Assembly (NCBI RefSeq): GCF_030408355.1
Contig: NZ_CP046606.1
Coordinates: 2,046,001-2,110,000, forward strand
DNA: 64,000 bases
Direction: 5' to 3'
Source: Corynebacterium afermentans subsp. afermentans
GTDB lineage: Bacteria; Actinomycetota; Actinomycetes; Mycobacteriales; Mycobacteriaceae
Shown here: piece after piece, positions 1 to 12,014 of the stretch
Layout: each line of letters opens with the position of its first letter
Numbering within the stretch: position 1 is the first letter of the stretch
Made by a program: the position numbers and the translations under genes
The notes under the pieces: model-generated
Told to the model about the DNA's origin: nothing
The model's input: only the letters and a program-made list of their open reading frames with translations
Database searches by the model: none

Positions 1-699
1 CACACGGTTCGGACCAACCAACCAATGCGTGTTTGCACCCTGGGTGTCGATGGTGCCGCTCTGTGGAGCCAAGAACCCGGAGTTGTAACTGTAGGTCTGC
101 TGGAAGATCTCGCCGTCCGGGTTCTCCGCCCACACGCGGATTTTCTCGAGTTGCGGACGGTTCGGATCCGCGTCGAATTCGTGCAAACCACCCAGCGCGT
201 CCACGAACGGACGCATCTTGATGGCGTAACGCCCATCCGGTCCAGTAACAGCGGTGTAGACCGGCGAAGTGTAACCACCCTTATCAATCCACTCCGCATA
301 GACACGTACGCCCTCCATCGGAATCGGGCGGTAGTTCTTAGTTCCCGGGTGAACCGACATGTTGCCGTTGCGGTGATTCAGGACAAAGCCCTGGATCGAA
401 TCGGTGTCGTCCTGCGTGGTGCCAGATTCAATCGCATTGTGTTTTGCCGGACCCGGTTCGAAGGTGTAGCGCGGCTCGCCCACAGACGTCTGGTAGATGC
501 CATCGGCGTTTTCGCCGGGGTACTTCACGTCGTTGTTTTTGGCGTTAGCCTGGCCCGCCTCCTCCTTAGTGGATGCGAAAGCGGAGGTTGCCGATCCCGG
601 TACCGCTACCGACTGCGCCATCGGCGCAACTAGAGCAAAAGACAGCGCGGCTGCGGCAACGGAAGTGCCGCGACGGCGCGCGTTGTAGTTCTTCTTCAA
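1..699 (-). CDS. Large secreted surface protein, third paralogue (N-terminal 233 codons, cut by window edge)
   Basis: The frame is open from the window edge up to a TTG codon at 697-699. I chose TTG because its surroundings match the two complete paralogues downstream: a GAAGGGAA ribosome-binding site five bases before the start, then [20 protein letters not shown]. The complete copies begin [10 protein letters not shown] and [10 protein letters not shown]. Residues 1 to about 42 form a Sec signal peptide (KKNY, RRR, an Ala/Leu core, then small residues). The rest carries the same kind of N-terminal region as the neighbours: a segment with YAEWIDKGGYTSPVY, and IRVWAENPDGEIF, equivalent to the IWAEN part of the first complete paralogue. 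The repeat and anchor regions lie outside the window. The role is probably cell-surface or adhesive, inferred from the paralogues. The start codon is an inference from alignment. Confidence 0.75.
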   Translation of the reverse strand, partial: MKKNYNARRRGTSVAAAALSFALVAPMAQSVAVPGSATSAFASTKEEAGQANAKNNDVKYPGENADGIYQTSVGEPRYTFEPGPAKHNAIESGTTQDDTDSIQGFVLNHRNGNMSVHPGTKNYRPIPMEGVRVYAEWIDKGGYTSPVYTAVTGPDGRYAIKMRPFVDALGGLHEFDADPNRPQLEKIRVWAENPDGEIFQQTYSYNSGFLAPQSGTIDTQGANTHWLVGPNRV

Positions 700-1179
700 A
701 ATGGTTCCCTTCAACAAATTGTAGATCATGAAGCCCTGCAGTTGATCCCCGGTTTCGACGGTGGATACACCTCTCCCAGAGCCAACAATGACGACCGTAA
801 GCTAGCGGACACCTGTTCTCAAGGATGTTTAGACCATTTTCGAAACACCGGCTCGAAATATTAGCCACAGGTAATGCGATCCAAACCTGACCCCCACCTG
901 CATCATCACCACTTTAAGTACACCTGTATATCATATTCGTCACGGGCGACTGAGAAAGGTATGAACTATGCCTGTCGACGACCAAAGGTTCACAACATCG
1001 CAGCAAGGCAGTGCAAACCCCTTTTGACAGAAACTCAATGTGTTGACGTGTCACATTATAGTTCTCTAAGAACGTGTCCAACTCCCTACATAAGGGGGTA
1101 AATGGAGGGCCTCGCAAAGGAATAACCCCTGCCCTCCCGCACGGGGAGGACAGGGGCTACGCAGCCGGACTAAGCGGGA
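700..1179. other. Intergenic region between two surface-protein genes
   Basis: This 480-base gap holds the terminator of the gene at 1180-5541 (1121-1156) and the upstream region of the gene that starts at 699. On the minus strand TATAAT at 1058-1063 is a possible -10 box, with a weak TTGGAC 15 bases upstream; this would give a leader of about 350 bases. No ORF with coding character is visible. The promoter call is weak. Confidence 0.4.
1121..1156 (-). terminator. Terminator of the 1180-5541 surface-protein gene
   Basis: CCCCTGCCCTCCC at 1126-1138 pairs with GGGGAGGACAGGGG at 1143-1156 around a four-base loop. On the minus strand it is followed by TTATTCC, a short T-rich run. It lies 24 bases past the stop codon. 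Confidence 0.8.
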
Positions 1180-4100
1180 CTACTTCTTGTCAGCAGCCTT
1201 CTCGCCAGCCTTATCGGCATCCTTCTTATCAGCCTGCTTCTGATCCTTCTTCGAAGAACCAGACTCAGCACCCTTCTCAGACGCCTTGCTACCCTTCTCG
1301 TCCTTCTTCGAAGAACCAGCGTAGGTCTTACCGGAAGAACCCTTCAGCTCCAGATCCTTCACAGAGCTACCGCCCTCCGGGGAGCAGTTGTCGTAGATCA
1401 ACGTGCCAACCAAGATGCCAGCCGCAATCAACGCCAGACCAGCGGCAACGGTGCCAAGATCTGCGCCGAACTGCGCCAGCTGCTTATTCGCAGCATCAAC
1501 CTGCGCGGCAATCTCCGGATTGAACAGACCCAGCTGCTGCTGAATCTGCGTGTTCGCCGCCTGCAGCTGCGCATTCGCATCAGCCACAACGTTGGACAGA
1601 CCCGGAATCTCCATCTGGGTAGCCAGACCCAACGGAATCAGCGCCAGCAACGGCAAACCGAAGCCGAGGGAGGTAGCAACACACTTACCGGTGTCGATAC
1701 CCACCTTGGCGGTGGTCTCATTACCCGCAGCATCAGACACCTTGATGTTCTGACCCGGCTCAAGCTCAACACCAGCCGGCACCTTCACAGACCACTTACC
1801 ATCCTTATCGGTCGTGGCCTCGACCTTCTTGCCGCCCGGCAGCTCAACGATGATCTTCGAGTTCGGACGATCGTCCGTACCGGTAATCGTCTTATCACCC
1901 GGCTTGATCGGCTGAACCGTCGGAGCCTTGTCCTGGACATCGCCCTTTTCCGGGGTCAGCGGATCAGTGCCGTCCTTCTCCTCGTCACCGTCGCTGATGC
2001 CGTCACCGTCGGTGTCCGGGTTATTGGGATCGGTCGGGGCCGGGTTGCCGTCCTTGTCCTTACGGTTGACCTCGTCACCATCGGAGATGCCGTCACCATC
2101 GGTGTCCGGGTTCAGCGGATCGGTCGGCTTACCGTCGAAGTTGTTGCCCTCACCGGAAACCTCGTCACCATCGTTGATGCCGTCACCGTCGGTATCGGCC
2201 TTGTTCGGATCGGTGCCGAGCTCCTTCTCCTTGGCGTCGGTCAAGCCATCGCCATCGGAATCCTTCTCCAGCGGGTTAGTACCGTCCTTCTCCTCGTCAC
2301 CGTCGTTGATGCCGTCACCGTCGGTATCGGCCTTGTTCGGATCGGTCGGAGCCGGGTTGCCGTCCTTGTCCTTACGGTTGACCTCGTCACCATCGGAGAT
2401 GCCGTCACCGTCGGTGTCCGGGTTCAGCGGATCGGTCGGCTTACCGTCGAAGTTGTTGCCCTCACCGGAAACCTCGTCACCATCGTTGATGCCGTCACCG
2501 TCGGTATCGGCCTTGTTCGGATCGGTGCCGAGCTCCTTTTCCTTGGCGTCGGTCAAGCCATCGCCATCGGAATCCTTCTCCAGCGGGTTAGTACCGTCCT
2601 TCTCCTCGTCACCGTCGTTGATGCCGTCACCGTCGGTATCGGCCTTGTTCGGATCGGTCGGAGCCGGGTTGCCGTCCTTGTCCTTACGGTTGACCTCGTC
2701 ACCATCGGAGATGCCGTCACCGTCGGTGTCCGGGTTCAGCGGATCGGTCGGCTTACCGTCGAACTTGTTGCCCTCACCGGAAACCTCGTCACCATCGTTG
2801 ATGCCGTCACCGTCGGTATCGGCCTTGTTCGGATCGGTGCCGAGCTCCTTTTCCTTGGCGTCGGTCAAACCGTCGCCATCGGAATCCTTGTCCTCAGGGT
2901 CCGCCGGAGCCGGAGCTTCAGGCTCCTCAACAGTGACAGTGACGTCAACATTGTCCTTCGAACCATCCGGGTAGGTCACCTCAACCGGAACAGTGATCTT
3001 GTCATCCGGCTTCGCATCCTCCGGCACAGTCACGGTGACCTCACCAGTGTCCGGATCAACCGTCACACCATCCGGAGCATTCTCACCCGGCTTGAACGTG
3101 GTGTCCTCAGGCGCCTCGGCCGGGTTACCATCCTTGTCCTTGAACTCCGGCGCCGGAACCGTCACATCATCGCCCGGCTTACCGTTGCCGTCCTCGTACC
3201 CCGGCTCGAACTTCTCGCTGTCCTTGTCCTCCGGAGTCGGAGCCGGAGCTTCAGGCTCCTCAACAGTGACAGTGACGTCAACATTGTCCTTCGAACCATC
3301 CGGGTAGGTCACCTCAACCGGAACAGTGATCTTGTCATCCGGCTTCGCATCCTCCGGCACAGTCACGGTGACCTCACCAGTGTCCGGATCAACCGTCACA
3401 CCATCCGGAGCATTCTCACCCGGCTTGAACGTGGTGTCCTCAGGCGCCTCGGCCGGGTTACCATCCTTGTCCTTGAACTCCGGCGCCGGAACCGTCACAT
3501 CATCGCCCGGCTTACCGTTGCCGTCCTCGTACCCCGGCTCGAACTTGTCCTTATCTTTCTCAACCGGAGCCAGCACGGTGACCTTGGCCTCGATGGTCTC
3601 GCGGGAACCATCCGGGTAGGTCACCACGACTGGGATGGTGTAGTCGCCAGGCTTCGCATCCTCCGGCGGTTCAACCACGATCGAACCATCTGGATTAACC
3701 GTGATCCACTCGGGCTTGTCGACCTTGTTGCCCTCCGGATCAGTCACCTGACCGGTCGGCTCGAAAGTGGTGCCCTCCGGAATCTCCTTGCCATCTTTGT
3801 CCTTCGGTGCTTCCACGGTGGTCTTCTCACCGGCAGGAGCAGTAGCGTCCTCATACTGCGGCTCAAAGTCACCGTTCTGGCGAACCTTGTCCAACGCGAG
3901 GAAGGAGTCCTGACCAACGACGACGTCGTACGCATTGACCAGCTGCGCGACGTACGTGCCCGGGTTCTTGAAATCTTCGGGAGCCAGAGAGCAGTTAGCA
4001 GCGTCCGCCAGGGTATCGACCGCGCAATCTTCGCCAATCTGCTTTCCATCCGGACCGATCCAACGGATCTTGTTATCACCAGAAAACGGCAGCGCACCCG

Positions 4101-5541
4101 TCAACTTGACCTTCGCCGGCTCAAGATTATTGATACTTTCCGGAAGATCTGCCGGGTTGAGGTAGGAATCGTAATTAACGATATCCAAGTTAGCGATGTC
4201 GGCCTGAACCTCAGCAAAGTTGATGTTGTACCAACGCTGGTTAGTGTAGCTCGGAATACCGACTGCACCGCCCCAGTTCGGGTTCTCACCCGCATTGCCG
4301 TTCACCTTCTGGAAGACCGGCGTCGGGAAGCCACCGAAGGAGTTGAGAACCTTGCCATCATTCTCAGCCCAAATGTAGGTGTAGTTCTTCATGCGGTCGT
4401 CGACATCGTCACCCATACGGATGGTGTATCGGCCTTCCGCATCGGTTTCAGCGCCGACGGTCTTGAGGATCGGCTCCTTGCCGTTCGCCCGCATGTTTTC
4501 AATCATGGCCTTGGTAGCGGCAGCCTGCTCACGGTACGGCATATCACCAATCGCCAAACGATCGTATTCAGCGATACCATCGTCGGAAAGAACCGAGGCA
4601 TAGACCTTCGCACCCTCAATCGGCTGATCGCCGTCCCACTGGTAAAGCGGGCCGGTCTCGTCACGGTCCGGGCCACCTTCCGCATCGGCCCAAACCCTGC
4701 CGAAGTAGGAGTAGCGTGGCGCTTCCTTTCCTTCAGGCTTATGCCAGCCTTTATCATCCATGGAAAACTCCGGGCTCACCATGTAGGAGTTTTCCGAAAC
4801 GCTCGGCGCACGCTCCTCCAAGAACACACCCGTGCGCTGCATGTTGGTGCCCCGCAAGAAGAAAGCACCGTTTGCGGTGCCCTTCAGGGCCGGTACCCAA
4901 GCGCCTGGGACGCCGCCACCAGCCTGGCGAACGTAACCCAGGTCGTTGCCCGTTTCCTCATTCTTCAGCGGGGAATCGACCCAAATGCGGTACTCCTGAC
5001 CGCGCACAGCGCGGAAGACGTGAGGTTTACCGTTAGCATCGACGAAGGAGTACTCGCCGCCCGACACAGGGCTGTCCGGGTGGGAAAGCACATTGCCATC
5101 CTCATCCTTCGCACGAAGATCGAAAACGTACGTACCGGCATCGCCGCCAAGCTGGTGGGACTTCGTGGTGTAGATCGGCGAAATCGTGCCATCAACATCC
5201 TTGAACTGCATGTACACCGTGGCGTCATTGATACCCATGGTTCCATCGAGGGAACTCGACGCACTGGTTTCTTTCAGGCCGACGGAACCAGACAGCGTTG
5301 CGAAAGCGTTCGTCATATCGATTAGCTTCGTGACATAACCGTTGGCGATACCATCCGCTTCAATCAGCTTGGTCGGATCCGTTACCGGAGTAGCAGCAAC
5401 CGTGCCCGAAGTTTGTGCATAAGCTGCCGGACCAACCTGCGGGGCCGCAACCGTCTGGACAGCAGGCGCGACCAACGCAAGCGACAGGGCCGCCGCAGCC
5501 ACGGACGTGCCGCGGCGACGAGCGATGTAGTTCTTCTTCAT
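1180..5541 (-). CDS. Secreted multidomain surface protein with YPDG modules and 12 TSP3-like calcium-binding repeats
   Basis: The 1453-residue protein starts at ATG 5539-5541, preceded by GAAAGGGA; a longer frame upstream lacks a ribosome-binding site. Residues 1-41 are a signal peptide ending near AAYA-QTSG. About 42-555 is an N-terminal region shared with the neighbouring paralogues. About 557-880 holds three YPDG-type beta modules (VTYPDGS...), the last two being 111-residue near-identical copies. About 882-1195 holds 12 DxDGDGxxDxxE repeats, the thrombospondin type 3 calcium-binding pattern. A bacterial Ig-like domain follows (about 1205-1285). The end has [20 protein letters not shown], a Gln-rich segment, a second hydrophobic helix, a Cys, and a Lys/Ser/Asp-rich tail. 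No LPXTG motif is present. It is probably a rod-like adhesin or cell-envelope protein; that function is inferred. Confidence 0.9.
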   Translation of the reverse strand: MKKNYIARRRGTSVAAAALSLALVAPAVQTVAAPQVGPAAYAQTSGTVAATPVTDPTKLIEADGIANGYVTKLIDMTNAFATLSGSVGLKETSASSSLDGTMGINDATVYMQFKDVDGTISPIYTTKSHQLGGDAGTYVFDLRAKDEDGNVLSHPDSPVSGGEYSFVDANGKPHVFRAVRGQEYRIWVDSPLKNEETGNDLGYVRQAGGGVPGAWVPALKGTANGAFFLRGTNMQRTGVFLEERAPSVSENSYMVSPEFSMDDKGWHKPEGKEAPRYSYFGRVWADAEGGPDRDETGPLYQWDGDQPIEGAKVYASVLSDDGIAEYDRLAIGDMPYREQAAATKAMIENMRANGKEPILKTVGAETDAEGRYTIRMGDDVDDRMKNYTYIWAENDGKVLNSFGGFPTPVFQKVNGNAGENPNWGGAVGIPSYTNQRWYNINFAEVQADIANLDIVNYDSYLNPADLPESINNLEPAKVKLTGALPFSGDNKIRWIGPDGKQIGEDCAVDTLADAANCSLAPEDFKNPGTYVAQLVNAYDVVVGQDSFLALDKVRQNGDFEPQYEDATAPAGEKTTVEAPKDKDGKEIPEGTTFEPTGQVTDPEGNKVDKPEWITVNPDGSIVVEPPEDAKPGDYTIPVVVTYPDGSRETIEAKVTVLAPVEKDKDKFEPGYEDGNGKPGDDVTVPAPEFKDKDGNPAEAPEDTTFKPGENAPDGVTVDPDTGEVTVTVPEDAKPDDKITVPVEVTYPDGSKDNVDVTVTVEEPEAPAPTPEDKDSEKFEPGYEDGNGKPGDDVTVPAPEFKDKDGNPAEAPEDTTFKPGENAPDGVTVDPDTGEVTVTVPEDAKPDDKITVPVEVTYPDGSKDNVDVTVTVEEPEAPAPADPEDKDSDGDGLTDAKEKELGTDPNKADTDGDGINDGDEVSGEGNKFDGKPTDPLNPDTDGDGISDGDEVNRKDKDGNPAPTDPNKADTDGDGINDGDEEKDGTNPLEKDSDGDGLTDAKEKELGTDPNKADTDGDGINDGDEVSGEGNNFDGKPTDPLNPDTDGDGISDGDEVNRKDKDGNPAPTDPNKADTDGDGINDGDEEKDGTNPLEKDSDGDGLTDAKEKELGTDPNKADTDGDGINDGDEVSGEGNNFDGKPTDPLNPDTDGDGISDGDEVNRKDKDGNPAPTDPNNPDTDGDGISDGDEEKDGTDPLTPEKGDVQDKAPTVQPIKPGDKTITGTDDRPNSKIIVELPGGKKVEATTDKDGKWSVKVPAGVELEPGQNIKVSDAAGNETTAKVGIDTGKCVATSLGFGLPLLALIPLGLATQMEIPGLSNVVADANAQLQAANTQIQQQLGLFNPEIAAQVDAANKQLAQFGADLGTVAAGLALIAAGILVGTLIYDNCSPEGGSSVKDLELKGSSGKTYAGSSKKDEKGSKASEKGAESGSSKKDQKQADKKDADKAGEKAADKK
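1971..2884. repeat. Three tandem 312-bp units encoding TSP3 repeats
   Basis: The same stretch recurs at an exact 312-base offset (for example TACGGTTGAC at 2061, 2373 and 2685). Each unit encodes 104 residues, four DxDGDG motifs. The third unit in protein order differs by a few codons ([22 protein letters not shown]). Such near-identity points to recent duplication or gene conversion. Confidence 0.9.
2905..3546. repeat. Duplicated YPDG module, two 309-bp copies
   Basis: Bases 2905-3213 and 3238-3546 appear identical by eye at an offset of 333 bases, including synonymous positions. The 24-base linker differs. The copies encode the [16 protein letters not shown] to VEEPEAPAP module. Confidence 0.9.
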
Positions 5542-6122
5542 AAAAGTCCCTTTCGAGGAATCTCGGAAACAACAGATCGCTGAGCCCGTGACAGGTGCAC
5601 AGCTAGTCAACCGTCCATAAGGGCCAACAAAGGCAAGCGTACGGACGCCTCAAGGGGGCTGCAATGACCCCCAAATACATATCGACGCACGTCATACAGG
5701 GTCAATCCTTGACTAAAATGACATATGCCACGGTTTACCTGGTCAGATGTTCACAACACCAAGGACGAAAAAGCGGAGCATTGAAGTATGGCAAACTCCC
5801 GGAAAACGCCGTTTTTAACAACTCGCTGAGCGAGCCGGCGAGTGAACATTCCCCCGCCCGCGAGAGCGGTACCGAGGGGTGGCGCAACAAGATTCCCAGC
5901 TAGGAAGTTCACGTCACAAAACTTGCTGGGAACTTGCTGGACAACTCGCACCTAATGAGCTTCAGCCAGGAAGACGCAGGTAGAGAGGACTTAAAATCAA
6001 GTAAGAATGTGACGCAGCGCTGCGTTCTTCACCCTTATGGGGGTGGCCGGAGGGGCGTCGATAGGCAAAGGCCCCCACCCTCCCTTGCGGGAGCGCGGGG
6101 GCCAACCTGGGCTTAGCCGAGG
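5542..6122. other. Intergenic region upstream of the 1180-5541 gene
   Basis: A minus-strand promoter is plausible: -35 TTGACC at 5700-5705 and -10 TATGTA at 5676-5681, 18 bases apart. TTGACCCT also occurs about 80 bases upstream of the next paralogue (12094-12099), so the element may be shared. A terminator for the next paralogue lies at 6070-6103. The rest (5720-6050) shows AT-richer sequence with no supported gene. Confidence 0.5.
6070..6103 (-). terminator. Terminator of the 6123-12014 surface-protein gene
   Basis: GGCCCCC at 6070-6076 pairs with GGGGGCC at 6097-6103, with an inner CTCCC/GGGAG stem. On the minus strand it runs into TTTGCC and then one copy of the iterated 12-mer at 6056-6067. 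Confidence 0.75.
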
Positions 6123-9100
6123 CTACTTCTTCTCAGAAGAGCCCTGCTTCACCGCCTTCTCCTCCTTCTTGGAGGAACCGGCGTAGGTCTTGCCGGAGGA
6201 ACCCTCGAGGCGCAGCTCGTTCACGGAGCTCTGGGAGCCCTCCGGAGCACACGCGTCGTAGATGATCGTGCCGGCGAGAATGCCAGCCGCGATCAGAGCC
6301 AGGGCGCCAGCGACAGTACCGAAATCGGTGCCGTACTGAGCCAGCTGCTTGTTAATCGCATCCACCTGGACTGCAACCTCCGGGTTGAACAGGCCGAGCT
6401 GCTGCTGCATCTGGGTGTTGACGTTCTGCAGCTGCGCGTTGACGTCGCCGACCATGTTGGAAAGACCCGGGAGCTCAACCTGGGTAGCCAGGCCAACCGG
6501 GATCAGTGCTAGCAGCGGCAGACCAAAGCCGAGGGACGTAGCCAGGCACTTCTCGTTTACCTCGCGCGGCTCAGCCGGCTTCGCAGCCTCGGAGATCTTG
6601 AAGGTGACCTCGCGGGTATCGATGACCTTGCCCTCTTCATCCTTCGTGGTGAAGGCAACCTTGAAGGTGCCGGCCTTGGTCGGAGTACCCGTGATCTTGC
6701 CGTCCTTGAAGGTCAGGCCATCCGGCAGCTTGCCGCCGGTCAACTCCGGCTTCACGCCGATAGCCGAGACGGTGATCGGGTCGATCGCCTTGCCGACAGT
6801 GCCGTTGAAGGAGCCGTCGATGCGGATGATGCCGTGGCCGTTCTCGAGCTCCTTCGGGAAGGAGTTCTTGTCCAGCGCGTCGGTGCCCTCGGAGATTTCG
6901 TGGCCGTCGTTGACGCCGTCGCCGTCCGTGTCCGGGTTGTTCGGGTCGGTGCCGCGCTCGATCTCCTGGCCGTCGGTCAGGCCGTCGCCGTCAGAGTCCG
7001 ACTTGTTCGGATCCGTTGGAGCGCCGTTCTCCTCGCCGTCCTTCTTCGGGTTAGAGGTGAACGTGCCGTCCTCGTTCTTGGTCGGCTTGCCCCACGGGTT
7101 AAGGGAGCCGTCCTTCTCCTCCTTGTCGGTCAGGCCATCACGATCGGAGTCCTTGCCGCGGTAGTCGTCCTTATCCAGCGGGTCGGTGCCGTCGATCTTC
7201 TCCTGGCCGTCGTTGACGCCGTCACCATCGGTATCCGGGTTGTTCGGATTGGTCGGAGCCGGGTTGCCGTCCTCATCAACACGATTGACCTCGTCACCGT
7301 CGGAGATGCCGTCGCCGTCGGAGTCAGCCTTCGTCGGATCCGTCGGCTTACCGTCGAACTTGTTGCCCTCACCAGAGACCTCGTCACCATCATTGATGCC
7401 GTCGCCATCAGTGTCAGCCTTGTTCGGATCAGTACCAAGCTCCTTCTCCTCAGCGTCGGTCAGACCATCGCCATCAGAGTCCTTCTCCAGCGGGTTGGTG
7501 CCATCGGCCTTCTCCTCACCGTCAGAGATGCCGTCACCATCGGTATCCGGATTGTTCGGATCCGTGCCGTCAATGATCTCCTGACCATCGTTGACACCGT
7601 CCTTGTCGGAATCAGCGTTGTCCGGGTCGGTCGGAGCACCGTTGTCCTCGCCCTCACCCTTCGGGTTGGACGTCAGCGTGCCGTCCTCGTTCTCGGTCGG
7701 CTCACCCCACGGATTCTTGGAACCGTCCTTCTCCTCATTGTTGGTCAGACCATCGCGATCGTCGTCATCCTTATTCCCGCGGTAGTCATCCGGATCCAGC
7801 GGATCGGTGCCGTCGATCTTCTCCTGGCCGTCATTGACGCCGTCGCCGTCCGTATCCGGGTTGTTCGGATTGGTCGGAGCCGGGTTGCCGTCCTCATCAA
7901 CACGGTTGACCTCATCCCCATCAGAGATGCCGTCACCATCGGAGTCAGCCTTCGTCGGATCCGTCGGCTTACCGTCGAACTTGTTGCCATCACCAGAGAC
8001 CTCGTCACCATCATTGATGCCGTCGCCATCAGTGTCAGCCTTGTTCGGATCAGTACCAAGCTCCTTCTCCTCAGCGTCGGTCAGACCATCGCCATCGGAG
8101 TCCTTCTCCAGCGGGTTGGTGCCGTCCTTCTTCTCGTCACCATCAGAAATGCCGTCACCATCGGTATCCGGGTTGTTCGGATCCGTGCCATCGATGATCT
8201 CCTGACCGTCATCAACGCCATCCTCATCGGAGTCAGCGTTGTCCGGGTCCGTCGGAGCACCGTTGGTCTCACCCTCATCCTTCGGGTTCGAAGTAACGGT
8301 ACCGTCCTCGTTTTCGGTCGGCTCACCCCACGGGTTCTTGGAACCGTCCTTCTCCTCGTTGTTGGTCAGACCGTCGCGATCGTCATCATTCCTGTTACCG
8401 CGGTAGTCATCCTCATCCAACGGGTCGGTGCCGTCGATCTTCTCCTGGCCGTCGGTCACACCGTCGCCGTCGGTATCCGGGTTATTCGGATCCGTCGGAG
8501 CCGGGTTGCCGTCCTCATCAACACGATTGACCTCGTCACCATCGTTGATGCCGTCACCATCGGTGTCAGCCTCGGTCGGATCCGTCGGCTTACCGTCGTA
8601 CTTGTTGCCGTCACCGGAGACCTCATCACCATCGTTGATGCCGTCGCCGTCAGTGTCCTTCTTGGTCGGATCGGTGCCGAGCTCCTTCTCCTCACCATCG
8701 GTCAGGCCATCACCATCGGTGTCCTTGTTCTTCGGATCGGTGCCGTCGTTGACCTCATCACCGTCATTGACACCGTCACCATCGGTATCCGGGTTGTTCG
8801 GGTCGGTGCCGAGCTCCTTCTCCTCACCATCGGTCAGGCCATCGCCATCAGAATCCGGGTTCTTCGGATCAGTGCCGTTATCCTGCTCTTCCTTGTCAGA
8901 GACGCCATCACCATCGGTATCCGGGTTGTTCGGATCAGTGCCGAGCTCCTTCTCCTCACCATCCGTCAGGCCATCGCCATCAGAATCCGAGTTGTTCGGA
9001 TCAGTGCCGTCCTTGGCCTCTTCGCCGTCCTTGACACCGTCACCGTCGGTATCCGGATTGTTCGGATCAGTGCCGAGCTCCTTCTCCTCACCATCCGTCA

Positions 9101-12014
9101 GGCCATCGCCATCAGAATCCGGGTTCTTCGGATCGGTGCCGTCTTCGGCCTCATCGGTGTCCTTGACACCGTCACCATCCATGTCGTCGACATCGGCGGC
9201 AATCACGCGGATGTTGAACTTTTTGGACTCGCTCGACTCACCGTTCGTTGCGGTGACGGTTACTTCGGACTCACCAAGCTGCGTGGGTGTGCCCTCGATG
9301 GTCTGGGTGTCCTCATTGAAGGTCACACCATCCGGCAAGCCGGTAACGGTGACCTCAGCGCCTTCTGCGCCGCGCCCGTCCACCTGAACCTCGATCGGCT
9401 TGAGTGCCTGGCCTTTTGTCACGATCGCATCGACGATCGGGTGGACGTGCACGTCATTCGCAAGCGGGGAGAGGACAAACCTCGCGGAGACCTTATCATC
9501 CACTGAACCATCCGGGTACGTCACCGTAACCGGAACATCAAACTCCTCAACAGTATCGCCAGTCGGCTTCTCCGGAGCGGTAACAGTGATCTCACCGGTG
9601 TCCTCATTAATGTCAACGGTGTAGCCCTCAGGAGCCGTGAAGTCATCAGGAATCTTAAACTTCGAATCCGCCGGAACCTCGACGTCCTTACCGTCCTTGT
9701 CGGTAAAGCTCGGCGAAGACTTCGTCTCCTTACCAGGAACAACGAGCTTGTCCTTGTACTCCGGCTCAACGGTATCCGCCACGGCCGTGGTTACCTTCAG
9801 CGGCACACGATCCGTCACCTCGTACTCTTCACCCTTGGAGTCAACCAGGGTGTAGGTCACGGTGACGTTCGGGTTTTGCTCGTCAGCCGCAACTTCTTCA
9901 GTCGGCGTCCCGGTAACCTTGCCAGTCGCCGCCTCAAAGGTAAGGCCTGCCGGCAGGGTCGCCTGATCGACCGAAAGGGAGTCTTCCTTCACCTTCAGCT
10001 TCAACGGGTGATTCTCAAAACCAGTTGGCTTAACGTCATGCTCATACTCGGCATCAACAAAGCCAGCCTCCATCGGTGTATCGGTGATGGTCGCCACCAG
10101 TGTCACACTGTCCGTGCGGTCTTCCTCAATCTCAACCGACTTCGTCTTGACAACACGCTCATTCTCGGGTGCTTCCGGGTCAACGTAAACCGGGTTACCG
10201 TCCTCGTCAAAGATCGGCTGGTCTACCGTCGTCTTCACCTTGACTGTACGGGTGATAGTCGCCTCAGAGGTGCCTGCCTTCTCCGGAGTACCAGAGATCA
10301 TGCCGGTCTCTGAATCAAACTCCAAGCCCTCCGGAAGCCCCTCAGCCTTGTACGTCGTCTCCGAATTCTTAACCTTGTTGTTAGGTTCCTCTGGCAGATC
10401 CGCAAGCGCGTCAAATTCGTCGTACTCGTCGTACACCGAACCAAAAGGCATCACGACCGGCACAACAACAGTAAACGAGTCTGCAGCCAGCACAGTATCG
10501 TCGCCAGTGACGAACTCGGCAGTGTACAGATCACCATTCGCAGCGTCTTCAGGAACGGTCAGCTCGCAAGCATTTGCCTCAGCCTCGCTATTGATATCGC
10601 ACGTCTTGACGACCTCGCCGTTGTTCTTCTTCCAAACAATCTTGTTCGGCGTCACCGGGAACGGACCGGTGACATTCAGCTCGGCAGTATCACCAATGCG
10701 CGCAGGCATATCCGTCATGTTCAGGTTGGTGATATCCAACGAGACATCATGACGCGGCACCAACGCAAAGTTCACGTTGTACCACATTGGGTTCTGCACC
10801 GGGTTTTCCGCAGCAATCGGCGCTGGGTTACGAGTGCCGTTGTTCTTCGGGGAGTTGAACAAGGGCACACGCCATGCGGAGTAACCACTCGGGATCTCCC
10901 CATCAGCATTTTCCACGTGCGCGTAAAGGTACTGCTTGGTGTCGTCGGTCAGCGTCCCGCCCGGGAACTTCACAGAGTAGTAGCCATCCTCGCCGACTTC
11001 AGAACGCACAGTGGCCGCAATGTACTCCGGGTGCTCCTCCAGCAGCTTCTTTGCAGCAGCAAGCTTCTGCGCTTCAGGGAGCGTATCCACGGTCTCAGCA
11101 TACGCACCGGCGCCTGCCTTGGTCAGCACGCTCATGACCACATACATACCGGAGGCAGGAACATCGCGGGTATCGTTCGGTCCGTTGACGCGAGCATCCG
11201 TCGTCTCGTGCCAGACTTTGCCACCAACATGGCCCGTCATCGCCGGGTTAGTTGCCTGGCGCGGCACCGTCGGCGTCTCGTCGTTGATCCACTCGGACTT
11301 CGGCTTGTGCATGTACGGCACATCACGATCAGCCTGCATCAACACGGCAGTGCGCTGCATATTCGTACCGATCGTGTTCCAAGCGCCCTGCTGATCAGCA
11401 CCCATGGAGTTGCGGAACACACCCGGGAAGAAACCACCAACCTGGCGGAACGGGTACACGGTAAATCCGTTACGCTCATCCTCGAACGGGTTGATCCACA
11501 GCTTGTAGTACTGGTTCGTCGAAGCCGTGTAGGTGTGCGCCTTGCCGTGATGATCGATCCATGGCTTGCGCAGATCAAACGCGTAGGCACCAGGACCAGC
11601 CTGGTTAGCATTGCCGCCGCCCAATTCGCTTGTAGTCTGTGCAACATACACCGGCGAAACAGCACCGTCTTTATCGATCCACTGCATGTAGACCTTCGTG
11701 CCGTCCGGCACGGCCTGCTGGCCACCATCCGTCGGAGAAAATCCGTAGCCATCGTCAATAAATGCACGGCCCGAAAGCGCGGACTTCGCATTGGTCATAC
11801 CCGTTGCAGACCTGATGTAGCCGTTTGCAATGGCGTCGGCGACTATTGCACCGCTTTCATCCAAGGTCTCGGCGTCAGTGCTGACATCAGCAACCGCAGC
11901 AGGAGTCTCCTGAGCGACTGCTACCGACTGCGCGAACGGCGCTACCAGCGCAAACGACAGCGCGGCTGCGGCAACGGAGGTGCCACGGCGGCGAGCGATG
12001 TAGTTCTTCTTCAC
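6123..12014 (-). CDS. Giant secreted surface protein with Ig-like modules and about 28 TSP3-like calcium-binding repeats
   Basis: The 1963-residue protein starts at GTG 12012-12014 ([11 protein letters not shown]), with GAAGGGAA five bases upstream. Residues 1 to about 40 are a signal peptide. About 41-525 is the N-terminal region shared with the paralogues. About 525-940 holds putative Ig modules of the He_PIG type ([37 protein letters not shown]) and one YPDG module. About 941-1718 holds 28 DxDxDG repeats by my count. One more Ig module follows (about 1728-1808), then [20 protein letters not shown], a Gln-rich linker, a second membrane-like helix ([17 protein letters not shown]) and a Lys-rich tail. 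No LPXTG is present. An extracellular, calcium-stiffened adhesin is the likely role, by inference. Confidence 0.9.
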   Translation of the reverse strand: MKKNYIARRRGTSVAAAALSFALVAPFAQSVAVAQETPAAVADVSTDAETLDESGAIVADAIANGYIRSATGMTNAKSALSGRAFIDDGYGFSPTDGGQQAVPDGTKVYMQWIDKDGAVSPVYVAQTTSELGGGNANQAGPGAYAFDLRKPWIDHHGKAHTYTASTNQYYKLWINPFEDERNGFTVYPFRQVGGFFPGVFRNSMGADQQGAWNTIGTNMQRTAVLMQADRDVPYMHKPKSEWINDETPTVPRQATNPAMTGHVGGKVWHETTDARVNGPNDTRDVPASGMYVVMSVLTKAGAGAYAETVDTLPEAQKLAAAKKLLEEHPEYIAATVRSEVGEDGYYSVKFPGGTLTDDTKQYLYAHVENADGEIPSGYSAWRVPLFNSPKNNGTRNPAPIAAENPVQNPMWYNVNFALVPRHDVSLDITNLNMTDMPARIGDTAELNVTGPFPVTPNKIVWKKNNGEVVKTCDINSEAEANACELTVPEDAANGDLYTAEFVTGDDTVLAADSFTVVVPVVMPFGSVYDEYDEFDALADLPEEPNNKVKNSETTYKAEGLPEGLEFDSETGMISGTPEKAGTSEATITRTVKVKTTVDQPIFDEDGNPVYVDPEAPENERVVKTKSVEIEEDRTDSVTLVATITDTPMEAGFVDAEYEHDVKPTGFENHPLKLKVKEDSLSVDQATLPAGLTFEAATGKVTGTPTEEVAADEQNPNVTVTYTLVDSKGEEYEVTDRVPLKVTTAVADTVEPEYKDKLVVPGKETKSSPSFTDKDGKDVEVPADSKFKIPDDFTAPEGYTVDINEDTGEITVTAPEKPTGDTVEEFDVPVTVTYPDGSVDDKVSARFVLSPLANDVHVHPIVDAIVTKGQALKPIEVQVDGRGAEGAEVTVTGLPDGVTFNEDTQTIEGTPTQLGESEVTVTATNGESSESKKFNIRVIAADVDDMDGDGVKDTDEAEDGTDPKNPDSDGDGLTDGEEKELGTDPNNPDTDGDGVKDGEEAKDGTDPNNSDSDGDGLTDGEEKELGTDPNNPDTDGDGVSDKEEQDNGTDPKNPDSDGDGLTDGEEKELGTDPNNPDTDGDGVNDGDEVNDGTDPKNKDTDGDGLTDGEEKELGTDPTKKDTDGDGINDGDEVSGDGNKYDGKPTDPTEADTDGDGINDGDEVNRVDEDGNPAPTDPNNPDTDGDGVTDGQEKIDGTDPLDEDDYRGNRNDDDRDGLTNNEEKDGSKNPWGEPTENEDGTVTSNPKDEGETNGAPTDPDNADSDEDGVDDGQEIIDGTDPNNPDTDGDGISDGDEKKDGTNPLEKDSDGDGLTDAEEKELGTDPNKADTDGDGINDGDEVSGDGNKFDGKPTDPTKADSDGDGISDGDEVNRVDEDGNPAPTNPNNPDTDGDGVNDGQEKIDGTDPLDPDDYRGNKDDDDRDGLTNNEEKDGSKNPWGEPTENEDGTLTSNPKGEGEDNGAPTDPDNADSDKDGVNDGQEIIDGTDPNNPDTDGDGISDGEEKADGTNPLEKDSDGDGLTDAEEKELGTDPNKADTDGDGINDGDEVSGEGNKFDGKPTDPTKADSDGDGISDGDEVNRVDEDGNPAPTNPNNPDTDGDGVNDGQEKIDGTDPLDKDDYRGKDSDRDGLTDKEEKDGSLNPWGKPTKNEDGTFTSNPKKDGEENGAPTDPNKSDSDGDGLTDGQEIERGTDPNNPDTDGDGVNDGHEISEGTDALDKNSFPKELENGHGIIRIDGSFNGTVGKAIDPITVSAIGVKPELTGGKLPDGLTFKDGKITGTPTKAGTFKVAFTTKDEEGKVIDTREVTFKISEAAKPAEPREVNEKCLATSLGFGLPLLALIPVGLATQVELPGLSNMVGDVNAQLQNVNTQMQQQLGLFNPEVAVQVDAINKQLAQYGTDFGTVAGALALIAAGILAGTIIYDACAPEGSQSSVNELRLEGSSGKTYAGSSKKEEKAVKQGSSEKK
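6960..8700. repeat. About three 621-bp tandem units in the TSP3 array
   Basis: Blocks recur at 621-base offsets (7186, 7807 and 8428), each encoding 207 residues with seven DxDxDG motifs and a [24 protein letters not shown] insert. The first two are nearly identical, while the third has diverged. Outer borders are approximate. Confidence 0.8.

Noticed and set aside
1037..1058. GlxR (cAMP) site TGTG-like/TCACA
   Set aside because: Spacing is off by one and the left half is poor.
1024..1063. Plus-strand TTGACA with a TATA-like box
   Set aside because: Spacing is 25 bases and no plus-strand gene follows before the antisense surface gene.
1971..2884. Regular repeats that could look like a CRISPR array
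   Set aside because: Period is 312 bp and the sequence is coding in one frame; no short repeat/unique spacer pattern.
6834..9506. 890-residue plus-strand open frame opposite the TSP3 array
   Set aside because: It mirrors the regular DxDGDG codons of the minus gene, giving repeats of V, L, I and R, and has no ribosome-binding site or family features.
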